A stretch of DNA of 64,000 nt from Anaerolineae bacterium (lineage in GTDB: Bacteria; Chloroflexota; Anaerolineae; B4-G1; SLSP01): assembly GCA_026645815.1 (NCBI GenBank), contig JAPKMR010000003.1:1-64000 (forward strand), given 5' to 3'. How positions within the stretch are numbered: the first letter of the stretch is position 1; each line of letters opens with the position of its first letter. Below the pieces are notes generated by a model that had not been told where the DNA came from, ran no database searches, and worked only from the letters and a program-made list of their open reading frames with translations. Positions 18,206 through 25,060 of this stretch are shown here, piece by piece. The position numbers and the translations under genes are program-made.

Positions 18206-19825
18206 TTAGACCTGGATGAATTGTGGCAAAACCACCGGGCGCAACTGGGTGGCTTGATAGAAAAGCGTTTCCAGTGAGGCTCGCAGGTCTTGGTTGCCCT
18301 GCTTGACCTGCCGTCTGATCTCTTTGCGACCGGCGTTCAACAATTCGCTGGATTGTTCCAACTGGACGAAACCCCGGCTTACGAACTGCGGCTCGCCGAC
18401 GAGCTGGCGCTTCCGGTTCACCGGAATGAGCGCTACCACGAAGCCATCCTGTGAGAGCCGTTGCCGGTCGCGCATGACGACTTCGCCGATTTCGCCGACC
18501 AGACGCCCATCTACCCACACATCTGCCATGGCTAGTGCATTATCGGTCCAGGCCCTTTGGCCATCGCTCAGCCAGGGCAAGCCTTCTTTGAGAATGAAAA
18601 CCCGCTCTGGGCCGAGTCCTGCCTCTTGCGCCAGTTGCCGGTGAAGGTAGAGGTGCCGGGATTCGCCGTGAACCGGGATCAGATAACGCGGTTGCACCGC
18701 TTCCAGCATCGCGCGCATATCCCCTCGATTGCCGTGACCGGAGACGTGTACGGTTGCCATCGGTCCGTAAACCACATTCGCGCCGCGCTCGAAGAGCTTG
18801 TTGATCATGCGGCTGATATCTTCCTCATTGCCCGGAATGGCGCCGCCGGAGATGATGATGGTATCGCCGGGGCGAATCTGTACCTGCCGGTGAGTGCCTT
18901 CCGCCATCTTGTTCAGCGCGGAACGCGGTTCACCCTGTGAGCCGGTCGCCAGGATCACCAGGTTCTCCGGTCGCACTTTAGCTCCCGCATCCACCAGTGT
19001 GTTCTCCGGCACTTGAAGATAACCCAACGCCTGCGCCAGCTCGATATTCTCCTCCAGACTGCGCCCGGTGAGCGCCACCTTGCGCCCGTGTTGGTGCGCC
19101 AGTGTGATGATCTCTTGCAGGCGCGCTAACAATGAGGAGAATGTGGCGATGATGATGCGACGCCCCTTTGCCTCGGCAAACAGCCGGTCGAGGGTTTTCC
19201 TCACAACCTGCTCGGTTTCCGTGAAACCGGGTTGGTCCGCGTTGGTGCTATCGCCGAGCATCGCCAGCACGTCACCTTGGGTCAGTTCGCGCAGGCGCTG
19301 CAGGTCGGTTGTGCGTCCGCCGGAGGGAGTTTCATCCATCTTGTAATCGCCTGTGTGGACGATTTTGCCAACCGGCGTATCTATCACCAGGCCTACGGCA
19401 TCAGGGATGGAGTGCGCCACGGCAAATGGGCTGACCCGAAACGGACCTGCCTGGGTCCAGCTATCTTTGGGCAGCACGCGCAACTGCGCTTTGTGCAGCA
19501 GTTGTTTTTCTTCGAGCTGGCGCTGGACCAATCCCAGCGTCAGGGGCGTGCCGTAAATGGTTGTCTCGAGGTGTTGCAACAGATAGGGCAACGCGCCGAT
19601 GTGATCCATGTGCCCGTGCGTGAGAAATATCCCACGCAACCGGTCTTGATTCTTCACTACGTACTCGAAATCTGGCAAGACCAGATCAATGCCATACATG
19701 TCGTTGGCGGGGAACATCACCCCGCAATCCACGACGATCATATTGCGGCCATATTCGATGACCGTCATATTCTTTCCGATGCCCCCTAAACCACCGAGGG
19801 GCAGGATTTTCAAATGCTTACTCAT
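18206..19825 (-). CDS. rnj: Ribonuclease J
   Basis: A 539-residue metallo-beta-lactamase/beta-CASP nuclease for mRNA decay and rRNA maturation with 5'-3' exo- and endonuclease activity. The metal motif THGHMDHIG (His70, His72, Asp74, His75), later HTGDYKMDETP, LGDSTNADQPG, and the beta-CASP segments IIIATFSSLLARLQEI and IPVHGESRHL are all present. The C-terminal domain needed for dimerisation is retained. The transcript appears to start near 20129, giving a leader of about 300 nt (see promoter). Confidence 0.96.
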   Translation of the reverse strand: MSKHLKILPLGGLGGIGKNMTVIEYGRNMIVVDCGVMFPANDMYGIDLVLPDFEYVVKNQDRLRGIFLTHGHMDHIGALPYLLQHLETTIYGTPLTLGLVQRQLEEKQLLHKAQLRVLPKDSWTQAGPFRVSPFAVAHSIPDAVGLVIDTPVGKIVHTGDYKMDETPSGGRTTDLQRLRELTQGDVLAMLGDSTNADQPGFTETEQVVRKTLDRLFAEAKGRRIIIATFSSLLARLQEIITLAHQHGRKVALTGRSLEENIELAQALGYLQVPENTLVDAGAKVRPENLVILATGSQGEPRSALNKMAEGTHRQVQIRPGDTIIISGGAIPGNEEDISRMINKLFERGANVVYGPMATVHVSGHGNRGDMRAMLEAVQPRYLIPVHGESRHLYLHRQLAQEAGLGPERVFILKEGLPWLSDGQRAWTDNALAMADVWVDGRLVGEIGEVVMRDRQRLSQDGFVVALIPVNRKRQLVGEPQFVSRGFVQLEQSSELLNAGRKEIRRQVKQGNQDLRASLETLFYQATQLRPVVLPQFIQV

Positions 19826-20135
19826 ATTCTTCTAACTATCCTTTTCTATTCCATGCCGGCTATTGCCCGGTTTCTACCCAGGGCATTTGCCAGAATTTGT
19901 TCTATTGGCGCGCAGGTAGCATCTCAGGGCGACCATTTCCGAAGAATGATCTCGCTGGCTGCGCAATGCAATCTGAATTCGGCTCTCTTCTCAGGTGTAT
20001 GAGAACCTTGCTTGATGAGCTTACGGGGCCTTCAAGACGCTGGTCCAGGAATACGATGCAGTCAACGTCTAACTTCTACCAGTCAGGGGTACTGCTTACC
20101 TGCGGAAAAACCATTTCTAGCATATCCAAGACAGA

Positions 20136-20163
20136 ATTATAGCATATTTGAGGTGACTGTCAA
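20136..20163 (-). promoter_or_regulatory. Promoter of RNase J
   Basis: On the minus strand TTGACA (20158-20163) and TATAAT (20136-20141) are both perfect, with a 16-bp spacer and an extended -10 (TGC before TATAAT). It is one of the strongest promoters in the window. Confidence 0.82.
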
Positions 20164-20205
20164 TGGCGGCTAATTCTGTAAGTGTGCAGATGTCCATCGT
20201 AAAGC

Positions 20206-20290
20206 GGAAATTTCGGGCTAAAGCCCGCTATAAGGAGTGTTTTGGGACATGCAAGGCACGTCCCAAAACACTCTTCCAAAAATTCACCCG
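20206..20290. repeat. Family-2 hairpin repeat, copy after the transporter
   Basis: Head AAATTTCGGGCTAAAGCCCG, then a 14-bp perfect stem GAGTGTTTTGGGAC (20235-20248) with 20260-20273 around an 11-nt loop. It may serve as a terminator for the minus-strand transporter gene ending at 20302. Confidence 0.8.
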
Positions 20291-20301
20291 ATGCGGGGGA
20301 A

Positions 20302-21534
20302 TCACTCGACAAATTTGTAGCCTTGCGCCTCCAGATAGGCACGCTCTTTCTGGGCGTGAATGGCGGCGAGTTTAACCTTGATCTTCTCCCACTCCGCGCC
20401 CGCGAGCGGATACAGGAAGAGTATGAGGAACGAGATGAACAATAGCACTCCGGTTGGCCCCGCCCATCCGAGCAGCACCCCGGTGCCGGCGGAAGCCGAT
20501 TGCGCCGCCGCCGGTAAATCTTCGTTGTAGCCGTACGCCCTCATGATACTCAGCAGTGCCCAGGCTGCGATGCTGATAGCGGGCTTGGTGATGAAGCTGT
20601 TGATGCCAGCGTACATACCCTCGCGGCGGAGTCCCGTGCGGTGCTCATCCATATCTACTACATCACCGTTCATCAGGGGAATCAGATACATGCCGCCGGA
20701 GAAACCAATCCCGAAGAGGAAAAAGCCCCCCGTTGCCAGAGCCACATTCCTGCCGAAGATCGCGACCAGCGCGCAGCCAAGCGCAAAGGCAAGCGTGAAG
20801 ACCTGCGTGCAGCGCTTGATACCCCAGCGATCTCGAAGCCGAATCCAGGCGACAACGCCCAGCACAATGCCTGCGCCCAGCGCACTCAGCATCGGGGTGC
20901 GGGGCATGTTGAGAATGTCGAAATAATACCAGATGCCGGTCATCAACGCCGTCTGTGCAAACATGATGGTGAAGCTCAGCACCTCAAAGACCACGAAGGA
21001 GCGGTTGGTGAAACATTCCTTGAAGGATTTGATGAAGTCGAACTGCTCTTCTTCCTGGGTATAGTGTTTTTCTTTGAAGAAGAAGGTGCTGAAGAAGATG
21101 ATCAAACCCATGACCAGACCCAGGGCAATCATAGCCCAGCGGAAAACCACAATCCCCGGCGCGTCGCCCACTTCCGGTTTGATCGTCGCTTCAATGGCAA
21201 AGGGTACCGCCAGAGTAAACACCATGAAGATGATCTTCCAGAAGTAGATCGTGCCGCGTGCCTTGTTGGAGACCGCTACTTCATAAGGCATAACCCAGAA
21301 GCTGGTGGCGATGGCGGTGTAGAGAATGTCATAGACGAAGAGCGCCAGCAGCAATTGGATGAAGAGCGCGGTCTGGCTGTTGCCGATGCTGGGGAGGACG
21401 ACCCAGAAAGCGATAAAACCCAGCACAAAGATGGGCGCACCATACCGGATATAGGGGATGCGCCGTCCCAGGGCGCTCTTAGTACGGTCGCTGATGTAGC
21501 CAAAAAGAGGGTCGTTGACCGCGTTCCAAAGACC
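20302..21534 (-). pseudogene. 3' part of a GPH-family sugar symporter, split by the integrative element
   Basis: About 410 codons of a glycoside-pentoside-hexuronide:cation symporter (MelB-like MFS). It begins at the family's first conserved loop, G-L-W-N-A-V-N-D-P-L-F-G-Y-I-S-D-R-T, and contains the remaining TM helices and the motif GMYLIPLMNGDVVDMDE. The first 62 codons are at 28960-29144 beyond the element. If the element is removed at the GG of the shared Gly codon, the joined protein is 471 residues and in frame. Upstream codons in the present ORF (to 21645) come from the element and are unrelated. Without its N-terminal helices this fragment should be non-functional. Confidence 0.88.
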
Positions 21535-21550
21535 GGTTACAAAAAACCCA
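21515..21550. other. Left attachment junction of the integrative element
   Basis: The transporter sequence GCGTTCCAAAGA ends at 21532. The proposed crossover dinucleotide CC is 21533-21534 and element DNA starts with GGTTACAAAA at 21535. TTCCAAAGA (21524-21532) recurs at the right junction (28958-28966). Confidence 0.75.
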
Positions 21551-21650
21551 CAGCGCTTTACAGTAATGCGGCGCTTCGATCTGCCTGAAGCACGCGCCAG
21601 CAGCGGCGCCCATGCTGGGCTTGTAGCACTCGCGACCGCTAGCACGCCCT

Positions 21651-21692
21651 AGAATGCCCGTAGGCGCGTTTTTGCAGCATAAAGGGCATTCT
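21651..21692. repeat. Inverted repeat AGAATGCCC/GGGCATTCT near the left end
   Basis: Nine-bp perfect arms at 21651-21659 and 21684-21692. A third GGGCATT occurs at 21723-21729. The left arm overlaps the TAG that would end the recombinase gene in the excised circle, so it could be that gene's terminator or a protein-binding site. Confidence 0.55.
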
Positions 21693-21779
21693 ATACGCAT
21701 AGCACGAAAATAGCGCATTGTAGGGCATTACAGAAGGTGTTGGTGTATCTGGAAAAGCAGCATAATCGGCGGAAAATAG

Positions 21780-21807
21780 AAAAGCAGCGCGATTGTGCTG
21801 CTTTTTT
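21780..21807 (+). terminator. Intrinsic terminator in the left end
   Basis: AAAAGCAGC (21780-21788) pairs with GCTGCTTTT (21797-21805) and is followed by T's. No gene lies upstream on the plus strand within the integrated element. In the circular form the recombinase gene is upstream, so this looks like its transcript end. Confidence 0.75.
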
Positions 21808-21835
21808 GTATACCGCTTTATGAGGTGGAAAAACG

Positions 21836-21859
21836 TAGTTTACATAATAGTTTACATAA
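21836..21859. repeat. Tandem 12-bp direct repeat TAGTTTACATAA
   Basis: Two exact adjacent copies (21836-21847, 21848-21859) about 300 bp inside the left junction, followed by a weaker GGTACATAG. The core AGTTTACAT recurs in the promoter of the excisionase-like gene (25030-25038), suggesting a shared DNA-binding protein. Confidence 0.75.
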
Positions 21860-21981
21860 GGTACATAGTCGGAAGTACGATGTATCCGGCGCATAGTGCT
21901 AAAGTACTACCTTACAAAACGCCCAGCGACGCCCAAAAAGGCCTCAAAAAGCCTGGTATTGCTCAAGTGTTCTAAAAAGCG

Positions 21982-21990
21982 TGGTATAAT
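21982..21990 (+). promoter_or_regulatory. Extended -10 promoter before the RHH gene
   Basis: TGGTATAAT with a perfect TATAAT at 21985-21990. There is no good -35 at standard spacing, so an extended -10 promoter. Transcription from about 21997 runs straight into the terminator hairpin at 22014-22054. Confidence 0.6.
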
Positions 21991-22013
21991 AAGAGCATAA
22001 GGCAACAAGGCGC

Positions 22014-22054
22014 AAAACAGGCGCGTGACCCGGAAGGGTTGCGCGCCTGTTTTT
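22014..22054 (+). terminator. Leader terminator or small-RNA terminator before the RHH gene
   Basis: A 12-bp stem AAAACAGGCGCG (22014-22025) with 22042-22053, topped by an inner ACCC-GGAA-GGGT hairpin with a GNRA loop, ending in a T-run. It lies between the promoter (21982) and the RHH start (22076). It is either an attenuator or the end of a roughly 60-nt RNA. Confidence 0.75.
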
Positions 22055-22075
22055 GTTTACCAGGGAGGTGAGAGG

Positions 22076-22276
22076 ATGAACAGCGAACCGACTGAAGCCA
22101 AGACCCATGAGATTGTCACAGTTTCTATGCGCCCAGAACTGGCACAACGCGCGCGGGTGCGGGCAGCGCTCGCGGGTGTGTCCCGATCCGCGTTGATCCG
22201 GGCAGCGTTGGAGTTTTACATGGGCGCGGTGCCTGCGCCACAGATGCCGCCGGCGGTGACCCATGAGCAGCGCTAA
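22076..22276 (+). CDS. Ribbon-helix-helix (CopG-like) regulator
   Basis: 66 residues from the ATG at 22076 behind a very strong GGGAGGTGAGAGG site; the longer ORF from 22025 reads through the terminator stem. The core HEIVTVSMRPEL (beta strand plus helix A) followed by GVSRSALIRAALEFY (helix B) is a standard RHH fold. On plasmids and integrative elements such proteins repress rep or transfer genes. It is first in the element's long plus-strand gene array. Its likely targets are the direct repeats just upstream, or the rep gene; that is inference. Confidence 0.82.
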   Translation: MNSEPTEAKTHEIVTVSMRPELAQRARVRAALAGVSRSALIRAALEFYMGAVPAPQMPPAVTHEQR

Positions 22277-22469
22277 CAACAACGGGCGCCAGCTTTGCCG
22301 GGCGGTGCTGCTGCTTATGCAATGGGCAAGGGAAGCCGAAAAAAACGCCGCCGGGAGTGCGAGTGCGAACCCTCTCCCGGCGGCGCCCACAGACCCTAGC
22401 GGGCCTGCTGCTGTTGCCTCTAGTATACCACAAAAGGCGATGGCGGGTATTGCAGCGCGGGACGTTTGA
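22263..22469 (+). CDS. Small hypothetical protein with internal strong hairpin
   Basis: 68 residues, start overlapping the RHH stop, and stop (TGA) abutting the rep start region, so it could be translationally coupled to both. There is an N-terminal helix (QLCRAVLLLMQWAREAEKN) followed by Ala/Pro-rich sequence. At DNA level it contains an 11-bp perfect stem GCCGCCGGGAG (22347-22357) with 22374-22384, so the composition may be dictated by RNA structure. No homology recognised. It may be a spacer rather than a gene. Confidence 0.4.
   Translation: MSSANNNGRQLCRAVLLLMQWAREAEKNAAGSASANPLPAAPTDPSGPAAVASSIPQKAMAGIAARDV
22347..22384 (+). promoter_or_regulatory. Strong 11-bp GC hairpin upstream of rep
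   Basis: GCCGCCGGGAG (22347-22357) pairs perfectly with CTCCCGGCGGC (22374-22384) around a 16-nt loop, about 90 nt before the rep start. There is no T-run, so termination is unlikely. An RNA structure controlling rep expression is possible. Confidence 0.45.
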
Positions 22470-22471
22470 CC

Positions 22472-23323
22472 ATGCCCAGCAAGAACGGGCCTTTTACGCC
22501 CGTCTTTGATGCCGCGGTTAAGGCGGTGGGCGGCTTGTATCCGGCGGCGGTGTTTGGCCTGGTATACCGTCATTGCCAGATGCGGCGCGGTGTATGCGAT
22601 GCCAGCGCGGAAAGCCTCGCGGCGCTGCTGGGTTGTACTACGAAGACCATATATCGGCAGCTGGCACAATTGACGCAAGACGGCTTTCTAGAGGATAGGA
22701 CGCCGGGACTGCGCAACGCGCCGCACACTTACAGCATGACGCCTAAAGGCTTGGCTTTGGTAGGTGGGACTTTAAGTCCAAGCAATACCGGCAAGGGTGA
22801 GACTTTAAGTCCCGAAGGTGGGACTTTAATTCCTGAAGGTGGGACTTTTAGTCCCGGTGACGTGGACTTTAAGTCCCATGACAACACCAGTAAAAGAGAA
22901 AAAGAGACAACAACAACAGACAACGCCGCTAACGAAGATGACGCAAGCGGGAAGCCGTTTGATGCTGTTGCTGTTTTTTCTTCTTTTCCAGAACTTGAAG
23001 GGTTAGGCTTAACGTTTTCTGCTGAGTTGATTGCCGAACTATATTCTTTTCCAGCATGGCAGATAAAACGCGCCGCGGCTTACGTTAGGGACCGCAAGGG
23101 AGTAAATAACCGCGCGGGTTTGTTTTTGTCGCTGCTGCGCAAGGGTGCGGATATACCGCGGGAAGCACTTACGCCGATAGGTTATCGGGAGGTGGGCGAT
23201 CTAATGGCGCCGATCTATCCGGGTGACGAAGACGCGCCGTGCTATATGGACACAGACGCCTTTTTCAAGGGCGGCGATGATAGCGGGCAGGATGATCTGC
23301 CCGAAGACGTCTTACAATTTTGA
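22472..23323 (+). CDS. Replication initiator-like protein with wHTH domain and in-gene iterons
   Basis: 283 residues from the ATG at 22472. Residues about 8-95 form a winged helix of the phage replication-protein-O/RepA-like type (VFGLVYRHCQM..., SLAALLGCTTKTIYRQLAQLTQDGFLE). Residues about 95-140 are low complexity, with repeats of G-(G/E)-T-(L/F)-S/I-P, and are encoded by five near-palindromic iterons (22763-22877). The C-terminal domain (about 165-283) starts with DAVAVFSSFPELEGLGL and includes SFPAWQIKRAAAYVRDRKG. Lambda O has the same arrangement: N-terminal iteron binder, iterons inside the gene, C-terminal helicase-loading part. Initiator function is inferred from this layout, not from a named family hit. 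Confidence 0.68.
   Translation: MPSKNGPFTPVFDAAVKAVGGLYPAAVFGLVYRHCQMRRGVCDASAESLAALLGCTTKTIYRQLAQLTQDGFLEDRTPGLRNAPHTYSMTPKGLALVGGTLSPSNTGKGETLSPEGGTLIPEGGTFSPGDVDFKSHDNTSKREKETTTTDNAANEDDASGKPFDAVAVFSSFPELEGLGLTFSAELIAELYSFPAWQIKRAAAYVRDRKGVNNRAGLFLSLLRKGADIPREALTPIGYREVGDLMAPIYPGDEDAPCYMDTDAFFKGGDDSGQDDLPEDVLQF
22763..22877. repeat. Five near-palindromic iterons (candidate replication origin)
   Basis: Copies of GGTGGGACTTTAAGTCCC begin at 22763, 22796, 22817 and 22838; a fifth, CGTGGACTTTAAGTCCC, begins at 22861. Spacing is 33, 21, 21 and about 22 bp, that is 2 or 3 helical turns. Each is an odd dyad GGGACTT-T-AAGTCCC with at most a few changes. An A-rich, C/T-poor stretch (about 22880-22922) follows, as expected for a melting region. 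Confidence 0.85.
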
Positions 23324-23338
23324 ACTGGAGGTTACAGC

Positions 23339-23848
23339 ATGACACAGACACAGATGACGGGACTTGACCGCGCGCGGGCGCGCCTCGCTGCTGCTGAAGT
23401 TGCCCTGGCAGAATACGACCGCTATGGCGCCGAACTAACCCAGATATATGCCCAAGCGCAAGCGCAACAAACGCCCGAAGGTGACGTTAAGGCGGTTGCG
23501 GCGCTGGCAGCGCTGCGGAACTGGCGCGATAGTGCTGAATTGCGGCGCGCCGTATTGCAGCATGACATTGCCGAAGCGAAAGCCGATATTCAACGCCTCG
23601 AAGCGCAAGCCGCCGAACTGGAAGCCGAAGCCGCACGCCTCGAAGCGCAAGCCGCGCGGGATGGTGCGAAGGGCGCGCGCCTGCTGGCACTGCTGGTTGA
23701 GGCTGGCGACCTGGTCCAACAGCTTGACGGGATGTATGATCCGCGCGGCTTGACGTTCTTGCAGGCGCGCACGATTGCCAACAACGCGGCGGGCGCCGGT
23801 GACCGGGCAGCACGCACGCGGGCGCGCCTTGCGCTGTTGGGAGGTTGA
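23339..23848 (+). CDS. Coiled-coil protein of the element
   Basis: 169 residues, unknown function. It follows rep after 15 bp with a TGGAGG site. Residues about 8-115 are Ala/Glu/Arg-rich heptads with a near-exact internal repeat (LEAQAAELEAEAARLEAQAA), predicting a long coiled coil. The C-terminal part (GLTFLQARTIANNAAGAGDRAARTR, split) is less repetitive. It could be a structural or partition partner of Rep, but nothing in the sequence shows which. Confidence 0.7.
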   Translation: MTQTQMTGLDRARARLAAAEVALAEYDRYGAELTQIYAQAQAQQTPEGDVKAVAALAALRNWRDSAELRRAVLQHDIAEAKADIQRLEAQAAELEAEAARLEAQAARDGAKGARLLALLVEAGDLVQQLDGMYDPRGLTFLQARTIANNAAGAGDRAARTRARLALLGG

Positions 23849-23849
23849 T

Positions 23850-24074
23850 ATGGTGACGGTGAACGAAGCCGAACGCCTAGAGGGTTTGTGGGTTGTTGGA
23901 ATTGACCGCGCGGCGGTGTTGTTGGCTGAGCTGCGGCGCCTGCTTGCGCGCGATCCGCATATAAGGGCGCGCCTCGATTCGCTAACACTCGCGGGAGTTG
24001 ATGACTATATCCAGCGCACCCAGCAGGCGATTGCCGATCTGCCCGAATTGCAACGCCTGGAAAAACAGCGCTAA
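23850..24074 (+). CDS. Small hypothetical protein
   Basis: 74 residues from the ATG at 23850, which overlaps the upstream stop region (TGATATG) and follows GGGAGG. It is all-helical and charged (RAAVLLAELRRLLARDPHIRARL...). No family recognised. It sits between the coiled-coil protein and the terminase-like HTH protein in one tightly packed array. Confidence 0.6.
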   Translation: MVTVNEAERLEGLWVVGIDRAAVLLAELRRLLARDPHIRARLDSLTLAGVDDYIQRTQQAIADLPELQRLEKQR

Positions 24075-24088
24075 AAGGCTGGCACATT

Positions 24089-24457
24089 ATGGCACAATCT
24101 GGCACCCTCACAGCACGACAAGCCGCGTTTGTGACGGCATTGCTGGGCAATCCCACAGTTGAAGCCGCGGCGCGCGCGGCGGGTGTGAGTATCCGCACGG
24201 CGCGGCGCTGGGTGCAGCTGCAGGCGATCCGGGCCGCACTGCTGGAAGCACAGCGGCAAGCGCTCGCTTTGGCCTCACGTCAAGCGGTGCGGGCAATGGG
24301 CGCGGCGCTGGCAACGCTGGAGGCGATCCACAGCGATGCCGAAAACACGCCAGCGGCGCGGGTTGCAGCAGCGCGGGCAATCCTAGACGCCGGGCCGCGA
24401 TTGCTTGACTTGACCGATCTGGAAGCACGGTTGACCGCGTTGGAGCATGGAAAATGA
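24089..24457 (+). CDS. HTH protein resembling a phage terminase small subunit
   Basis: 122 residues. The N-terminus LTARQAAFVTALLGNPTVEAAARAAGVSIRTARRWV (read as helices 1-4) matches the helix-turn-helix of phage small terminases (TerS, phBC6A51 type), which recognise packaging sites. There is no large terminase or capsid gene in the element. It may therefore be a site-recognition protein used with the FtsK-like motor, or a regulator. The C-terminus ends DLEARLTALEHGK and its stop overlaps the next start (ATGA). Confidence 0.6.
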   Translation: MAQSGTLTARQAAFVTALLGNPTVEAAARAAGVSIRTARRWVQLQAIRAALLEAQRQALALASRQAVRAMGAALATLEAIHSDAENTPAARVAAARAILDAGPRLLDLTDLEARLTALEHGK

Positions 24458-24639
24458 GCAAGACGCGGCAACGCCTCGAAGCGCTGGAAGCACGGCGGGC
24501 GGCGGCGGTGCCGGCAATAATCCGCTTGCGCTTTGCCGATGATCCGCCCGATCCGAACGCCGAACCGAACACGCCGCGCATTGTGTTGCGCTGGCCTGAG
24601 GAACTGGACCATGACGAAAACGACACAGCGACGGCTTGA
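24454..24639 (+). CDS. Tiny protein, SKT-QRLEALEAR family, copy 1
   Basis: 61 residues, starting MSKTRQRLEALEAR and then a proline-rich, acidic tail. First of three consecutive small genes sharing this N-terminal helix (others at 24611 and 24783). Starts by ATGA overlap with the terminase-like gene. Function unknown. The conserved amphipathic helix suggests binding to a common partner or self-association. Confidence 0.55.
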   Translation: MSKTRQRLEALEARRAAAVPAIIRLRFADDPPDPNAEPNTPRIVLRWPEELDHDENDTATA

Positions 24640-24814
24640 GGCACTGGAAGCACGCGCGGGCGATCCTGGCGCGGCATGGGTATGCTACACAACAGCGGCG
24701 GCTTTCGATGCCGCGCGCGCGGCGGGTGCGATCCTGGCAGGCGTTAAAGTCTACGTTGGTGTTTGCCCTAACGACTGGGACCATGAGCAAGACACAGCAG
24801 CGGCGGCGGCTTGA
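24611..24814 (+). CDS. Tiny protein, SKT-QRLEALEAR family, copy 2
   Basis: 67 residues from the ATG at 24611, overlapping copy 1 by 29 bp in another frame. Begins MTKTTQRRLEALEARAG, then a different C-terminal part (AAWVCYTTAAAFDAARAAGAI). Reuse of the N-terminal helix with divergent tails, and starts following GGACC, suggests duplication. Function unknown. Confidence 0.5.
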   Translation: MTKTTQRRLEALEARAGDPGAAWVCYTTAAAFDAARAAGAILAGVKVYVGVCPNDWDHEQDTAAAAA

Positions 24815-25028
24815 AGCGTTGGAAGCACGGCAAACGGGCGGCGCGATCCGCTTCATTGTTCGGGCGGTGCCTTGCCGCAAGCCGGGCGATCCTGAACCGG
24901 TGACGGTGCCGGGTGTGTTTGTGGTGCGTTATCCTGGAGGTGGGCTTACCGATAGCGAACCGGCAACGGCAACGCTTGAGGATGACGCGGGCGATTCGGG
25001 CGGGTTACCAGACTGCCCGACCGCTTGA
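24783..25028 (+). CDS. Tiny protein, SKT-QRLEALEAR family, copy 3
   Basis: 81 residues from the ATG at 24783, overlapping copy 2. Begins MSKTQQRRRLEALEARQTGG, then IRFIVRAVPCRKPGDPEPV and an acidic end. IRFIVR resembles IIRLRF in copy 1, so copies 1 and 3 also share a beta-strand-like segment. Function unknown. Confidence 0.55.
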   Translation: MSKTQQRRRLEALEARQTGGAIRFIVRAVPCRKPGDPEPVTVPGVFVVRYPGGGLTDSEPATATLEDDAGDSGGLPDCPTA

Positions 25029-25053
25029 CAAGTTTACATTGTGAACCTATAAT
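25025..25053 (+). promoter_or_regulatory. Consensus promoter with overlapping dyad, leaderless start
   Basis: TTGACA (25025-25030), 17-bp spacer, TATAAT (25048-25053): all consensus. The ATG of the HTH gene is at 25061, where the transcript should begin, so the mRNA is probably leaderless. The spacer contains GTTTACA-T-TGTGAAC, a near dyad sharing AGTTTACAT with the left-end repeats. Confidence 0.85.
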
Positions 25054-25060
25054 AAAAGGC

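Larger units (their letters stand above)
19826..20301. other. Long leader of RNase J plus repeat
   Basis: 476 bp. The minus-strand promoter at 20136-20163 implies about 300 nt of untranslated leader (19826-20129). The rest is a family-2 repeat (20206-20290) that also lies just beyond the transporter 3' end at 20302. I see no convincing small gene. Confidence 0.55.
21535..22075. other. Left non-coding end of the element
   Basis: 541 bp without a convincing gene in the integrated state. In order it contains: a stretch that would extend the recombinase ORF to a TAG at 21650-21652 in the circular form; an inverted repeat AGAATGCCC..GGGCATTCT (21651-21692); a terminator (21780-21807); two direct 12-bp repeats (21836-21859); an extended -10 promoter (21982-21990); and a terminator hairpin (22014-22054). 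Confidence 0.65.

Noticed and set aside
20641-21588. Long plus-strand ORF (315 residues) opposite the transporter
   Set aside because: It is the antisense shadow of a clear transporter gene; its composition (His, Gln and Asp rich) fits no family.
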